In this document: in pieces, positions 33,363 through 42,084 of the stretch
Layout of the letters: the number at the start of each line of letters is the position of its first letter
How positions within the stretch are numbered: the first letter of the stretch is position 1
DNA from: Sulfurospirillum sp964466465
Lineage (GTDB): Bacteria; Campylobacterota; Campylobacteria; Campylobacterales; Sulfurospirillaceae
Direction of reading: 5' to 3'
DNA length: 64,000 nt
Assembly (NCBI GenBank): GCA_964466465.1
Contig: CAYXNJ010000003.1
Span: forward strand, 1-64,000
Notes under the pieces: generated by a model
What the model was told of the DNA's origin: nothing
The model's input: the letters and a program-made list of their open reading frames with translations, nothing else
Database searches by the model: none
Translations under genes and position numbers: made by a program

Positions 33363-34964
33363 ATGTTACAAACGATTCGCGCGAAACTCTTCTTTTTAAT
33401 GGTCGTTGTTCTTTTTGGAACTGTCACTCTTAGCTATTTGCTGATTTCCAATGCAAATCGTGCTGAAAAAGCAACCGATAAAATTCAAACCACCGGTGAG
33501 ATTTCAAAGCATTTCACAGAACTTCTTGCACATGCAAGAGGCTATCAGCTCTTTGCTAACCAAAACTCTCTTGATGCCTACACTAAGGCCTATAAAGATT
33601 TAACAGAGCATCTTGATGAGCTTAAAGGTTTGCTTGAAAATAAAGACAACCTTTCACTACTTGCACAAATTACGGATGAACTTAAAGCACATCGCGCAAC
33701 CAATGATCATCGTTTTGAACTTGTTAAAAAATATACCACTACTATCAATTCACCTGAGTTTCTTTCCTCCGCTGATGGGAAAAATTTTCTACAAATCACT
33801 GACGAACTGAGAACGCAATACGCTTCAATCCAAACAAAAATAGAAAAGCTTTCCAATACCATTATGGACTATGAAGATGCTCAAGTAGAGAGAGCTCGCA
33901 TGATTGGTATTATTATGGCACTGCTCGTATCAGGTGGTGCATGTTTTCTTTTCTGGTTTATTGCAAGTAAAATCAAATATTCCATTCAAAAAGCATCAGA
34001 CGAGTGTGCTTACATCGGTCAGCATAAGGACCTTCATCATACCATCGACACCGTTGGCAATGATGAAATCGCACATATGATGCAAACGGTCAATACCCTT
34101 CTCTCACAGCTACGCCATGCTATTGATGATGCCAAACGCACCGCACTTGAAAATGCTGCTGTTGCCGAAGAGCTTTCATCCACCTCACTTCAAATTGGCA
34201 AACGTACCGAAGATGCAGCAAAAGAGGTCGATGAAACCGTTCATGCCACACAAGCGGTTGCATCCATCCTTAAAACCAGTGAAGAGAGTTCACAACACTC
34301 AGGAAAAGTCATTGAACACGTAGCCGATGAGCTTGGAAACGCTTCTAAAGAGGTGCTTGCTGTCTCTTCTGATCTTCAAAATATCGTTGTGAGCCAAACG
34401 GATTTATCAAGCCGTCTTGAACACCTCGATAGTGAAGTCACACAAGTTCAACAAGTCCTTGGTGTTATCTCTGACATTGCAGAACAAACCAACCTTCTTG
34501 CCCTTAATGCAGCCATTGAAGCAGCACGCGCAGGAGAACATGGACGCGGTTTTGCGGTCGTTGCCGATGAAGTACGAAAATTGGCTGAGCGTACACAAAA
34601 AAGTCTTGTTGAGAGTAACGCAACCGTTGCTGTCATCGTTCAATCGGTCAATACCGCAACTGAAATTATGAAAAGAAGCGCTGAAGAGATCCAAGAACTA
34701 GGACATCGTGCTGAAAATACGCAAACATTGATGATTAGAACAGTAGAAACCATGAATGAAGCAAAAACGTTAGCGCTTCATACCGTCAAAGATGCCCAAG
34801 CAGGTAGTGTCAAAGCCGATGAAGTGCTAAATCGCATCCATAATATTCATCAACTCTCTACAACCAATGCCAGAAGTGTCGAAGAAATAGCAAGTGCAGC
34901 AGAGCATCTCTCTAAACTCTCTGACAACCTTAGCCATGCACTTGCCACCTTTAAAACAGCCTAA
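33363..34964 (+). CDS. Methyl-accepting chemotaxis protein
   Basis: A 533-residue membrane chemoreceptor. TM1 is at about 8-28 and TM2 at about 178-202, enclosing a helical periplasmic sensor of about 150 residues. A HAMP-like segment (ending NDEIAHMMQTVN) leads to the signalling domain with the invariant hairpin tip EQTNLLALNAAIEAARAGEHGR. The C-terminus lacks a CheR-docking pentapeptide. It is divergent from pstS, with two TATAAT boxes upstream, and closely related to the receptor at 35870. The ligand is unknown. Confidence 0.92.
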   Translation: MLQTIRAKLFFLMVVVLFGTVTLSYLLISNANRAEKATDKIQTTGEISKHFTELLAHARGYQLFANQNSLDAYTKAYKDLTEHLDELKGLLENKDNLSLLAQITDELKAHRATNDHRFELVKKYTTTINSPEFLSSADGKNFLQITDELRTQYASIQTKIEKLSNTIMDYEDAQVERARMIGIIMALLVSGGACFLFWFIASKIKYSIQKASDECAYIGQHKDLHHTIDTVGNDEIAHMMQTVNTLLSQLRHAIDDAKRTALENAAVAEELSSTSLQIGKRTEDAAKEVDETVHATQAVASILKTSEESSQHSGKVIEHVADELGNASKEVLAVSSDLQNIVVSQTDLSSRLEHLDSEVTQVQQVLGVISDIAEQTNLLALNAAIEAARAGEHGRGFAVVADEVRKLAERTQKSLVESNATVAVIVQSVNTATEIMKRSAEEIQELGHRAENTQTLMIRTVETMNEAKTLALHTVKDAQAGSVKADEVLNRIHNIHQLSTTNARSVEEIASAAEHLSKLSDNLSHALATFKTA

Positions 34965-34973
34965 GGAATGCGT

Positions 34974-35759
34974 ATGATGGAGCGTATGCCAAGCCTCTTT
35001 TTGGGGCATGGCTCACCCATGAATCTTGTGTTAGAAAACAGCTTCACCGAAGGTCTTGAAGCACTTTCACGTGAGCTTCCAACCCCTAAAGCCATTCTTG
35101 TCATCTCAGCACATTGGTACACCAACCAAACGGCTGTCAGTATGAGTTCTGGCATTGCGTATGAAACGGTGTATGACTTTTATGGCTTCCCCCCTTCTTT
35201 GTATGAGCTAAGCTACAAATCACCGAGCAATAACACCCTCTCCAAGCGTATCGCAACGCTTTTAGATGCTCCTTTAATTGAGCGAGGGCTAGATCATGGT
35301 GCATGGATGCCTTTGTATTATCTTTTTCCTAAAGCGAGTATCCCCATCATTCAACTGAGCATCAATAAAAACCTACCATTGATCGCACATGTTAAACTGG
35401 GCGAGCAACTCCAAGTGCTACGCGATGAGGGCATTATGATCATCGGAAGTGGCAATATAACGCACAATTTAGGTATGGTCGATTTTTACAATATCAACGC
35501 ACCTGCTGTGGAATGGGCACAAAATGTAGATACCTTTATTGATAAAGCGTTTAGAACAAACGATATCGAAAGCCTTATACGCATTGAAGAGCGATGCCCT
35601 GATTTTAAAACAGCACACCCTTCATTAGACCACTATGTACCACTCCTCTACATTGCGGGGACACGTCATGTAAACGATGATCTCACCAGTATCACCCCTC
35701 TTTTTCAAAATGCTAGCCTTTCTATGCGAGGATTTATGCTTCAAAGCAAAACCAGCTAA
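34974..35759 (+). CDS. ygiD: YgiD-type class III extradiol ring-cleavage dioxygenase
   Basis: A 261-residue cytoplasmic protein of the YgiD/4,5-DOPA dioxygenase family. Metal-binding and catalytic motifs are visible: GHGSPM at the N-terminus, SAHWY, LDHGAW, GSGNITHN and HPSLDHYVPL. The physiological substrate in bacteria is not established. The ATG at 34974 lies six bases after AAGGA; an ATG at 34968 would overlap that site. It begins 10 bp after the first chemoreceptor and precedes the second, so it may be co-transcribed with the first. Confidence 0.85.
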   Translation: MMERMPSLFLGHGSPMNLVLENSFTEGLEALSRELPTPKAILVISAHWYTNQTAVSMSSGIAYETVYDFYGFPPSLYELSYKSPSNNTLSKRIATLLDAPLIERGLDHGAWMPLYYLFPKASIPIIQLSINKNLPLIAHVKLGEQLQVLRDEGIMIIGSGNITHNLGMVDFYNINAPAVEWAQNVDTFIDKAFRTNDIESLIRIEERCPDFKTAHPSLDHYVPLLYIAGTRHVNDDLTSITPLFQNASLSMRGFMLQSKTS

Positions 35760-35819
35760 ACGTATAAAAAAGTACGTTTAAACTCTACTTATCTCACACT
35801 AAATATCACGCATGACAAC

Positions 35820-35858
35820 TACAATTTGTGTTTAATATAAAATTAAATACAAATTGTA
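35820..35858 (+). promoter_or_regulatory. Long near-perfect palindrome upstream of the second chemoreceptor
   Basis: Two 17-base arms (35820-35836 and 35842-35858) match at 16 of 17 positions around the loop ATAAA. The right arm abuts the ribosome site AAGGAA, and the arms cover a likely promoter (TTTAATATAAAATT). It may be an operator or an RNA hairpin controlling the receptor. It is not followed by a U-run. Confidence 0.6.
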
Positions 35859-35869
35859 AGGAATATTTT

Positions 35870-37474
35870 ATGTTTAAGACAATCCGCTCCAAACTTGTGA
35901 TGTTGTTTCTCATCATTTTAATGGGAACCATCTGTTTAAGTTACCTTCTTATTTCCAATACATCAAGCGCTGAAGTGGCTGTGCGAAAAGTTCAGGTGAT
36001 TGAGAAAATCACACGTGATACGGCTGAGCTGTTGATGCAATCTCGTGGGTATCAAATTACTTTTGTGCCTATGTTTATGGAGAAGTCCATCGAAGCGGAG
36101 CGAACCCTTGAAAAACACCTTATAGAATTGCAACCTTTACTGACCAGCGAACGCGACATTGCTCTTTTTAAAGAGATTAAAGTAGGTGTTGACGCCTTTG
36201 CCGAATCAACCTTGCCTCGTTTTGAGCTTCTCACAAAATACAAAAAAGCCACCGATACACCAGAGTTTTTAGCAACAGCAGATGGAAAAAGGTTTACAGA
36301 GTTGACCAACAAAGGACGCGATGGCTTTATCATCATCTCCAAAAAAGCAGATGAGCTTTCCAAAGCCATTGAAGAAGAAGAAAAAGCATCGTTAGCCAAA
36401 GCCCGAAAATTGGGCATTACTCTTGCTCTAGTTGTTCTCATCATCACCAATCTCTTTTTCTGGTATGTGGCATCGAACATTAAGAAATCATTAGAAATAG
36501 CCACCAAAGAGTGTCAATACATTGGCGCAACCAAAGATCTTATGCACACCATAGAGACTCATGGTGATGATGAAATTGCGACCATGATGCAAACGGTCAA
36601 CGCCCTGCTCTCTCAAATCAGCCATGCCATTGACGATGCTAAACGTACTGCTACAGAAAATGCAGCAGTTGCTGAGGAGCTTTCTTCTACCTCTATGCAA
36701 ATAGGAAAACGCACCGAAGAGACCGATCAAGAGGTTGATCATGCGGTCAGTACGACCAAAAGGGTTGCGGGCATTTTACATGACAGCGAAGAGAATGCTG
36801 GACGCGCAGGCAGCGTAATGCAAAACGTGGCAAATGAACTTAACAATGCTTCATCCGAAGTCCTTGCGGTCTCTTCTGACCTTCAAAGTGTCGTCGTTAA
36901 CCAAACCGATCTTTCAGCGCGTTTAGAACAACTTAACCAAGAAGTCACGCAAGTACAACAAGTCCTCTCTGTCATTGCAGATATCGCAGAACAGACCAAT
37001 CTTTTGGCACTCAATGCCGCCATTGAAGCAGCACGTGCAGGAGAGCATGGACGCGGTTTTGCCGTGGTTGCCGATGAAGTACGCAAGCTTGCTGAACGTA
37101 CCCAAAAAAGCCTTGTGGAGAGCAACTCCACCGTAGCCGTCATCACCCAGTCAGTTGCGACCTCATCCGAACTTATGAAGAAAAATGCGGCAGAGATTCA
37201 ATCCCTTGGAAACAGAGCAGAAAATACCCAACAACTCATGCTTAAAACCGTTGAAAACATGAACGAAACTGCCAGTATTGCGCAGGGTGCGGCAAAAGAA
37301 GCCAAACATGGAAGCATCGAAGCCAATGCAATGTTAGAGAGAGTCAATACCATTCATAAACTCACCTCTACGAATGCCAGAAGTGTCGAAGAGATCGCCA
37401 GTGCAGCAGAACACCTCGCTAAACTCTCTACCAATCTTAGCAACGCCCTCTCTGTCTTTAAAACAACAGCATAA
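35870..37474 (+). CDS. Methyl-accepting chemotaxis protein (paralogue)
   Basis: A 534-residue chemoreceptor with the same layout as the one at 33363: TM1 about 8-28, a helical periplasmic domain, TM2 about 177-200, a HAMP-like segment and an almost identical signalling tip. The sensor domains have diverged more than the signalling halves, which suggests duplication followed by ligand divergence. The start at 35870 has AAGGAA upstream; the frame extends 42 bases further through a palindrome and is probably not coding there. A strong terminator follows. Confidence 0.92.
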   Translation: MFKTIRSKLVMLFLIILMGTICLSYLLISNTSSAEVAVRKVQVIEKITRDTAELLMQSRGYQITFVPMFMEKSIEAERTLEKHLIELQPLLTSERDIALFKEIKVGVDAFAESTLPRFELLTKYKKATDTPEFLATADGKRFTELTNKGRDGFIIISKKADELSKAIEEEEKASLAKARKLGITLALVVLIITNLFFWYVASNIKKSLEIATKECQYIGATKDLMHTIETHGDDEIATMMQTVNALLSQISHAIDDAKRTATENAAVAEELSSTSMQIGKRTEETDQEVDHAVSTTKRVAGILHDSEENAGRAGSVMQNVANELNNASSEVLAVSSDLQSVVVNQTDLSARLEQLNQEVTQVQQVLSVIADIAEQTNLLALNAAIEAARAGEHGRGFAVVADEVRKLAERTQKSLVESNSTVAVITQSVATSSELMKKNAAEIQSLGNRAENTQQLMLKTVENMNETASIAQGAAKEAKHGSIEANAMLERVNTIHKLTSTNARSVEEIASAAEHLAKLSTNLSNALSVFKTTA

Positions 37475-37482
37475 ATCACTAC

Positions 37483-37509
37483 AGCTAAGCCCTATTTTAG
37501 GGCTTAGCT
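37483..37509 (+). terminator. Terminator of the second chemoreceptor
   Basis: A 12-bp perfect stem (AGCTAAGCCCTA with TAGGGCTTAGCT) and a 3-base loop, followed by TAATTTCTTAC. It may also serve the converging TPR gene. Confidence 0.8.
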
Positions 37510-37547
37510 TAATTTCTTACCTTTTATCAAATGATTTAACTCTTCTT

Positions 37548-38768
37548 TTACGCTTTTAATGCCTTTTTAAAAAAATCTACCGCTTCTAAAAGGTGCGTTT
37601 TTGTTTCACTCTCTGGCATGTTATGTAACCATATATTTATTTCATTCCAACCCCAGTTATATGTAACACCTTGATATTTACTCATCCATGCTTTTTTGGA
37701 GAGAGCATATGCACTGTTAAAGGCAATACCTTGAAGGATTTTGAGCATCTCATAAATCATCATTGCTTCTTTATTTTCATAGCAAAATTCTAAAAATTTG
37801 TTTTCATCCTTAAAAGGTTGATTGAGTATTAACTGAAGTTCAAATAAGTTCGTATAAGCAGCATTTTTTTGAGGATTAATCTCAATGGCTTTTTGATATG
37901 CAACTATCGCTTCTGCGTACTTCTCTTGATTAGCATACAAAATCCCTATATTGAAATATGCTTCATCTTTTTTTGGATTAATCTCAATGGCTTTTTGATA
38001 CGCGACTAAAGCGTCCTTATAGTTTTTTTGTTCATCATACACATACCCCATATTATAATACGCTGAATCATTATTAGGATTAATCTCAATGGCTTTTTGA
38101 TACGCGACTAAAGCGTTTTCATACTTTTTTTGTTTAGTATATGTGTTCCCTATATTGTAATATGTTGCATCATTATGAGGATAAATCGCCAGTGATTTTT
38201 GATACGCTTCAATTGCCTTATCATACTCTTTAGCGGAAGAATGGCTAAGTCCTTGCATAAATAGCTCTTCTGCTTTGGACTGGCTTTTAATCCCTTCTTT
38301 TGCGGTTTCAACAGCCTTTGCTATCTTCTCTTGAGCTTCTTTCTCAAGCTTATCGATGATGCTTTGAAGTGTTGTTTGAGCTTCTTTGTTTATCCATTCT
38401 TCAGTCTCTTTTTTTGCCGCTTCTCTAGCTTCTTCTTTGGCTTTTGATTTAACACTCAAATATGATACAAAGCTAAAACCTACTAACAAAACAGTAACTA
38501 AACCACCTAAGATGGTCGCAAGGACTCCAAATCTATCAACACCACCACTTATAATGTCCACACGACTATTCGCATCTTCCAGTCTGTATTTCAAACTTTC
38601 GATGCCTTGTTCGCTTTTTTTGGCTTCATCCACATCTTTTTTTAGCTCATCGATGGTTTTTTGAAGTTGTTCTATTTTGTAGTTGAGTAGCTCGGTATTT
38701 GGCGTTTCTTGTTGTGCGCCAAACACACAAGAGGCAAGAAGTAACACCATAAACATCGTTTTTTTCAT
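37548..38768 (-). CDS. Membrane-anchored coiled-coil TPR protein
   Basis: A 406-residue protein. A signal peptide (about 1-18) and a charged coiled coil (about 25-75) are followed by a membrane helix (about 82-105), a second charged helix (110-165), and then at least four tandem 34-residue TPR units (about 170-310). The TPR consensus is seen in AYQKAIEINP repeated three times. The predicted topology puts the first coiled coil in the periplasm and the TPR array in the cytoplasm. TPR arrays bind proteins; the partner is unknown. It stands alone between two oppositely placed units. Confidence 0.75.
   Translation of the reverse strand: MKKTMFMVLLLASCVFGAQQETPNTELLNYKIEQLQKTIDELKKDVDEAKKSEQGIESLKYRLEDANSRVDIISGGVDRFGVLATILGGLVTVLLVGFSFVSYLSVKSKAKEEAREAAKKETEEWINKEAQTTLQSIIDKLEKEAQEKIAKAVETAKEGIKSQSKAEELFMQGLSHSSAKEYDKAIEAYQKSLAIYPHNDATYYNIGNTYTKQKKYENALVAYQKAIEINPNNDSAYYNMGYVYDEQKNYKDALVAYQKAIEINPKKDEAYFNIGILYANQEKYAEAIVAYQKAIEINPQKNAAYTNLFELQLILNQPFKDENKFLEFCYENKEAMMIYEMLKILQGIAFNSAYALSKKAWMSKYQGVTYNWGWNEINIWLHNMPESETKTHLLEAVDFFKKALKA
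37873..38178 (-). repeat. Three tandem 102-bp repeats encoding TPR units
   Basis: Units begin at 37873, 37975 and 38077, each sharing the block GGATTAATCTCAATGGCTTT. The period of 102 bp equals one 34-residue TPR. High DNA identity in parts of the unit suggests recent duplication or gene conversion; a fourth unit after 38178 is much more diverged. Confidence 0.85.
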
Positions 38769-38887
38769 CTCACACTCCCTAAAGCGGATACATAAATCTG
38801 CAAATGATAATACTCATTGTACCAAAATACGATTGGTTTGTCAGGGAAAGATGAAGGGCATATTATTGCCCTTCTTAGAAGTAGAGG

Positions 38888-40603
38888 CTAAGAGGCTTTG
38901 ATATACCGTGCCTTTTTCGCCTCTTTGATTTTGGTGATGTCCACTAAAATGAAACTATCGACACAGTTCGCAAAATCTTTGTCGATGTTGAAGTCTAAAA
39001 AGCAAATGCCTCCCTCTTCGCACAGCTCAGTGTATTGTTTATACAGTGTTGGCACGCTCAGATCCATATGAGAAAGCTGCTCTTTAAGCACCGCAAAGTC
39101 CTCTTTATAGTCCTCTCCTTTGAAAAATGCCTGTGCTTCTTCTTTTTCAACCTTACTCATAAAAAAGCCATTACGAGCACTCACCAACGCTTTGGGCGAT
39201 GTAAAATAGAGCGAATAAAAGGTGATGATCAGATTTTTAGCGATCTTTGGATACACATCACTGAGACTTACAGGCCCGTACATGTAACGAATATGCGGGT
39301 TTTTAAACAGATACGCCCCGATGCCCTGCCAGAGATAATCCAGCGCCCTTGTACCCCAATAACGCGGCTGCACAAAGCTACGCCCTAACTCAATGGAGTT
39401 ATGCAAGTACGGTGTAAACTCTGGAGTAAACTCAAATAAGGTTTGAGAGTAAAACCCTTCCACCCCAAAATACTCACTGATATAATTGGCTTCTCCGATG
39501 CGGTATGCTCCCACCACTTCAAGCTCTTCATCGTCCCAAAGCACGATGTGTTTATAGTGTTTATCAAAGGCATCCACATCTCTTTTAGAGCCTGTTCCCT
39601 CTTCGACTTTACGAAACGTAAACTCACGCAAGCGCCCTATCTCTTTCATCAAAATAGAACCCGCCTCATACTCATAAAGATAGATCTTTTTGCCATCGCT
39701 GGTTTGTCCTAAAAGCGTTGATTTTTTGAGCTCTGCTCGTATGGCTTTACGCTCTTCGGGGTGTGCTATCGCCTTTTGGGTTGCAAAGATGCCCTTCTTG
39801 CCTCGACTGATTTTATAGAGATGCTTTTTAAGAAGATTAATCAGTGTTGTGTCGCCAAAACCTGAATTTTGAAGCGTTTTATAGGTAATCATCTCGCCGA
39901 TTTTAAAGCTAATGACTTTTGAGCGCTTCTTAAACATCTCACGCGCAAGCAAGAAGGTCGAGAGCTTTTTATTGATCATCGAAAGCGTGTAAAAAATGGG
40001 TGAATTTTTCGCATCAATGAAAACAGGTAACAGAGGCGAGTTGCTCTTTTGGGCAAACTTCAAAAAACCCTTTTTCCACTTCGCATCTTTGATGCCTGTA
40101 GGATGGGCACGAGAGACTTCACCAGAGGGAAAGACAATGAGCGCTTCATCATTTTCCAGCGCATCATACACCTTTTTGATGGACTCTTTGGCGGTTGTGC
40201 CACTCAGGTTGTCAATGGGAATTAAAATGTTGCTCAGTGGTTCTATCTGCATCAAAACATCATTGGCTAAGACTTTCACATCGCTTCGTATCTCTTTGAT
40301 GAGTGAGATCAGTGCTAACGCATCGAGTGCTCCTAAAGGGTGGTTTGCGATGATGATAACGCGCCCAGAGGAAGGGATGTTGGCTTTATCTTTATTGGAA
40401 ACGGTGTAGCCAAAGTTAAAATACTCCAACACCGCTTCCACAAAATCAAACCCTTTATACGCCTCGCCATGGGTTAAAAAATCGTTTATCTCCTCTTGGT
40501 GCAGTAACTTTTTGAGAAGATACACAACGAAATTTCTCACCATACTTGGATAATAGGCAATAGTGGGGTACTTGAGGCTTAACGTTTTTTCGACATCGAC
40601 CAT
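38888..40603 (-). CDS. olsF: OlsF-like bifunctional ornithine-lipid synthase
   Basis: A 571-residue fusion of two acyltransferases. The N-terminal half (about 60-280) is PlsC-like, with NHPLGALD (H88 to D94) and FPSGEVSR. The C-terminal half (about 310-540) is a GNAT/OlsB-like N-acyltransferase with IGRLREFTFR and the ELGRSFV stretch. This order, O-acyltransferase then N-acyltransferase, is that of OlsF, which makes the phosphorus-free lipid of ornithine from acyl-ACP in two steps and is known from epsilonproteobacteria. It is divergent from phoU and has a Pho-box promoter (40630-40662) and an AAGGAG ribosome site. Specificity for ornithine is family knowledge, not proved here. Confidence 0.8.
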   Translation of the reverse strand: MVDVEKTLSLKYPTIAYYPSMVRNFVVYLLKKLLHQEEINDFLTHGEAYKGFDFVEAVLEYFNFGYTVSNKDKANIPSSGRVIIIANHPLGALDALALISLIKEIRSDVKVLANDVLMQIEPLSNILIPIDNLSGTTAKESIKKVYDALENDEALIVFPSGEVSRAHPTGIKDAKWKKGFLKFAQKSNSPLLPVFIDAKNSPIFYTLSMINKKLSTFLLAREMFKKRSKVISFKIGEMITYKTLQNSGFGDTTLINLLKKHLYKISRGKKGIFATQKAIAHPEERKAIRAELKKSTLLGQTSDGKKIYLYEYEAGSILMKEIGRLREFTFRKVEEGTGSKRDVDAFDKHYKHIVLWDDEELEVVGAYRIGEANYISEYFGVEGFYSQTLFEFTPEFTPYLHNSIELGRSFVQPRYWGTRALDYLWQGIGAYLFKNPHIRYMYGPVSLSDVYPKIAKNLIITFYSLYFTSPKALVSARNGFFMSKVEKEEAQAFFKGEDYKEDFAVLKEQLSHMDLSVPTLYKQYTELCEEGGICFLDFNIDKDFANCVDSFILVDITKIKEAKKARYIKAS

Positions 40604-40629
40604 GAGTGCTCCTTACTTTTTTTGGGTTG

Positions 40630-40662
40630 ATTATAAGCGGAGCTCATTACGATACGGTAACG
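40630..40662 (-). promoter_or_regulatory. olsF: Pho-box promoter of the olsF-like gene
   Basis: On the minus strand: CGTTACCGTAT and CGTAATGAGCT (40662-40641), then 5 bp (CCGCT), then a perfect TATAAT (40635-40630). The spacing is identical to the pstS and phoU promoters. It lies back-to-back with the phoU box, 15 bp apart. Confidence 0.7.
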
Positions 40663-40677
40663 CTTGAGGGGTTTTTA

Positions 40678-40710
40678 TGTTACCATATTGTAATGATTTC
40701 AAACTACAAT
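40678..40710 (+). promoter_or_regulatory. phoU: Pho-box promoter of phoU-phoB-phoR
   Basis: TGTTACCATAT and TGTAATGATTT (40678-40699), 5 bp (CAAAC), then TACAAT (40705-40710), 27 bases before the phoU start. The architecture predicts autoregulation of the operon by its own response regulator. Confidence 0.75.
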
Positions 40711-40736
40711 GATACAAACTATTGTAAGGAAAATGT

Positions 40737-41405
40737 ATGCTTCAAAAATATGAAGAAAGACTCATAGAAATCAAAAAAATGCTCGTTGATTTGGGTTCTG
40801 AGATCACAATGGCAAGTGAAAAAACCCTCAGTGGTATGGAGAGTTTGGACATTGCTCGTTTTGATTCAGCCAAAACCCTTCTTAAAAACATTGAAAATCA
40901 AGCCAATGCGATTGACAATGAAATTGTCGTTACACTCGCTCTTTTTGGTCCAGAAGCGAAAGACTTGCGCAAAATGGTGGCGTACCTTAAAATCACCAAT
41001 GAACTGGTCAAAATCGCTGAAAATATCCGAAGCTTTAGTAAGCGTATGGCATTGCACCTTCAAGGCGATGTACCGTTTGTCTCGTTGCATGAGTACTCAA
41101 CACATTTGTGCAAAACTGCTATCAAAGCCGTTACTTTAGCCATTAGTACCATTGAAGTCGCAGACCCTGAAACACTGGAAGATACGTATAGAAAAGTCAA
41201 AGTTGAAGAGAGCAAGAGTGATGATTTGTACTCTATTTTAGAGAAAAACATCCTCAGCGACATTGCAAAGATGATCGACCAATCGGCTGATTTTATTCAG
41301 ATTTTAAGTACCATGCGAAAATTAGAGCGCATGGCAGATCGTAGCGTTAACATCGTACAATTGATGATCTTCGCGCGCATTGGCGGAGAGATGAAAACCT
41401 ATTAG
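40737..41405 (+). CDS. phoU: PhoU phosphate-signalling regulator
   Basis: PhoU links the state of the Pst transporter to the PhoR kinase and damps the Pho response when phosphate is plentiful. The 222-residue all-helical protein has two PhoU three-helix repeats, with metal-site stretches of the EN-x-ANAID and RKLERMADRSVNI type. Here phoU heads phoU-phoB-phoR instead of closing the pst operon. phoB follows 7 bp later. Confidence 0.92.
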   Translation: MLQKYEERLIEIKKMLVDLGSEITMASEKTLSGMESLDIARFDSAKTLLKNIENQANAIDNEIVVTLALFGPEAKDLRKMVAYLKITNELVKIAENIRSFSKRMALHLQGDVPFVSLHEYSTHLCKTAIKAVTLAISTIEVADPETLEDTYRKVKVEESKSDDLYSILEKNILSDIAKMIDQSADFIQILSTMRKLERMADRSVNIVQLMIFARIGGEMKTY

Positions 41406-41412
41406 GAACCTA

Positions 41413-42084
41413 ATGAAACAGACTATTTTGATTATTGAAGACGAAGAGGATTTGCTGGAGCTTTTAGAGTACCATCTTCAAAAAGAGGGGTATGAGACTC
41501 TGGGTTTTTTGAGCACTAAAAATGTTGAAAAATGCCTTCAAGAAGAGCCGATTGATCTTCTCATTGTTGATCGTAACCTCCCTGGTGTTGAAGGTAGCGA
41601 GTTTGTCGAAGCGCTGCGTAAAAAAGGTTTTTCGCAAGCGGTTATTTTTGTAACGGCAAAAGACAGCGATGCAAACATTGAAGAGGGTTTTATGCGCGGT
41701 TGTGATGACTACGTCACAAAACCTTACAATATGAAAGAGCTGCTTCTTCGTATCAAAGCTATTTTAGCACGCACCTCGCCTGTGAGCAAAAGCACACTCT
41801 CTTACCGTGACCTTATACTTGATCTTGAAGCACACCGTTTACAGGTTGACTCTAAAGAGGTTGAACTCACGAAATTAGAGTTTGACCTACTTCGTACCTT
41901 GATCGAGAACAAAAGCTCCGTTTTGAGTCGTGAGTTTTTACTCGAACATGTCTGGAAAAGCGATGACTTTTTCCAAGACAAAACGGTCAATGTCGCTATC
42001 AATCGTCTCAAAGCCAAAATAGACCCAACCAAAGAGAAAGAGTACATCAAATCCATTTGGGGAGTAGGATACACGTTATGCTAA
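41413..42084 (+). CDS. phoB: PhoB-type response regulator
   Basis: A 223-residue OmpR/PhoB-family regulator. The receiver domain has the acidic pocket E9/D10, phosphoacceptor D53, the VTAKD switch Thr and K103 (VTKPYN). The C-terminal winged helix (about 130-222) ends with the typical SIWGVGYTL. Its place between phoU and phoR and the Pho boxes in the window identify its likely sites. It overlaps phoR by 7 bp. Confidence 0.9.
   Translation: MKQTILIIEDEEDLLELLEYHLQKEGYETLGFLSTKNVEKCLQEEPIDLLIVDRNLPGVEGSEFVEALRKKGFSQAVIFVTAKDSDANIEEGFMRGCDDYVTKPYNMKELLLRIKAILARTSPVSKSTLSYRDLILDLEAHRLQVDSKEVELTKLEFDLLRTLIENKSSVLSREFLLEHVWKSDDFFQDKTVNVAINRLKAKIDPTKEKEYIKSIWGVGYTLC

Noticed and set aside
37873..38178. 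CRISPR-like tandem repeats
   Set aside because: The 102-bp units are translated as TPR motifs in one frame, with no short identical repeats and unique spacers. No CRISPR array or cas gene was seen anywhere in the window.
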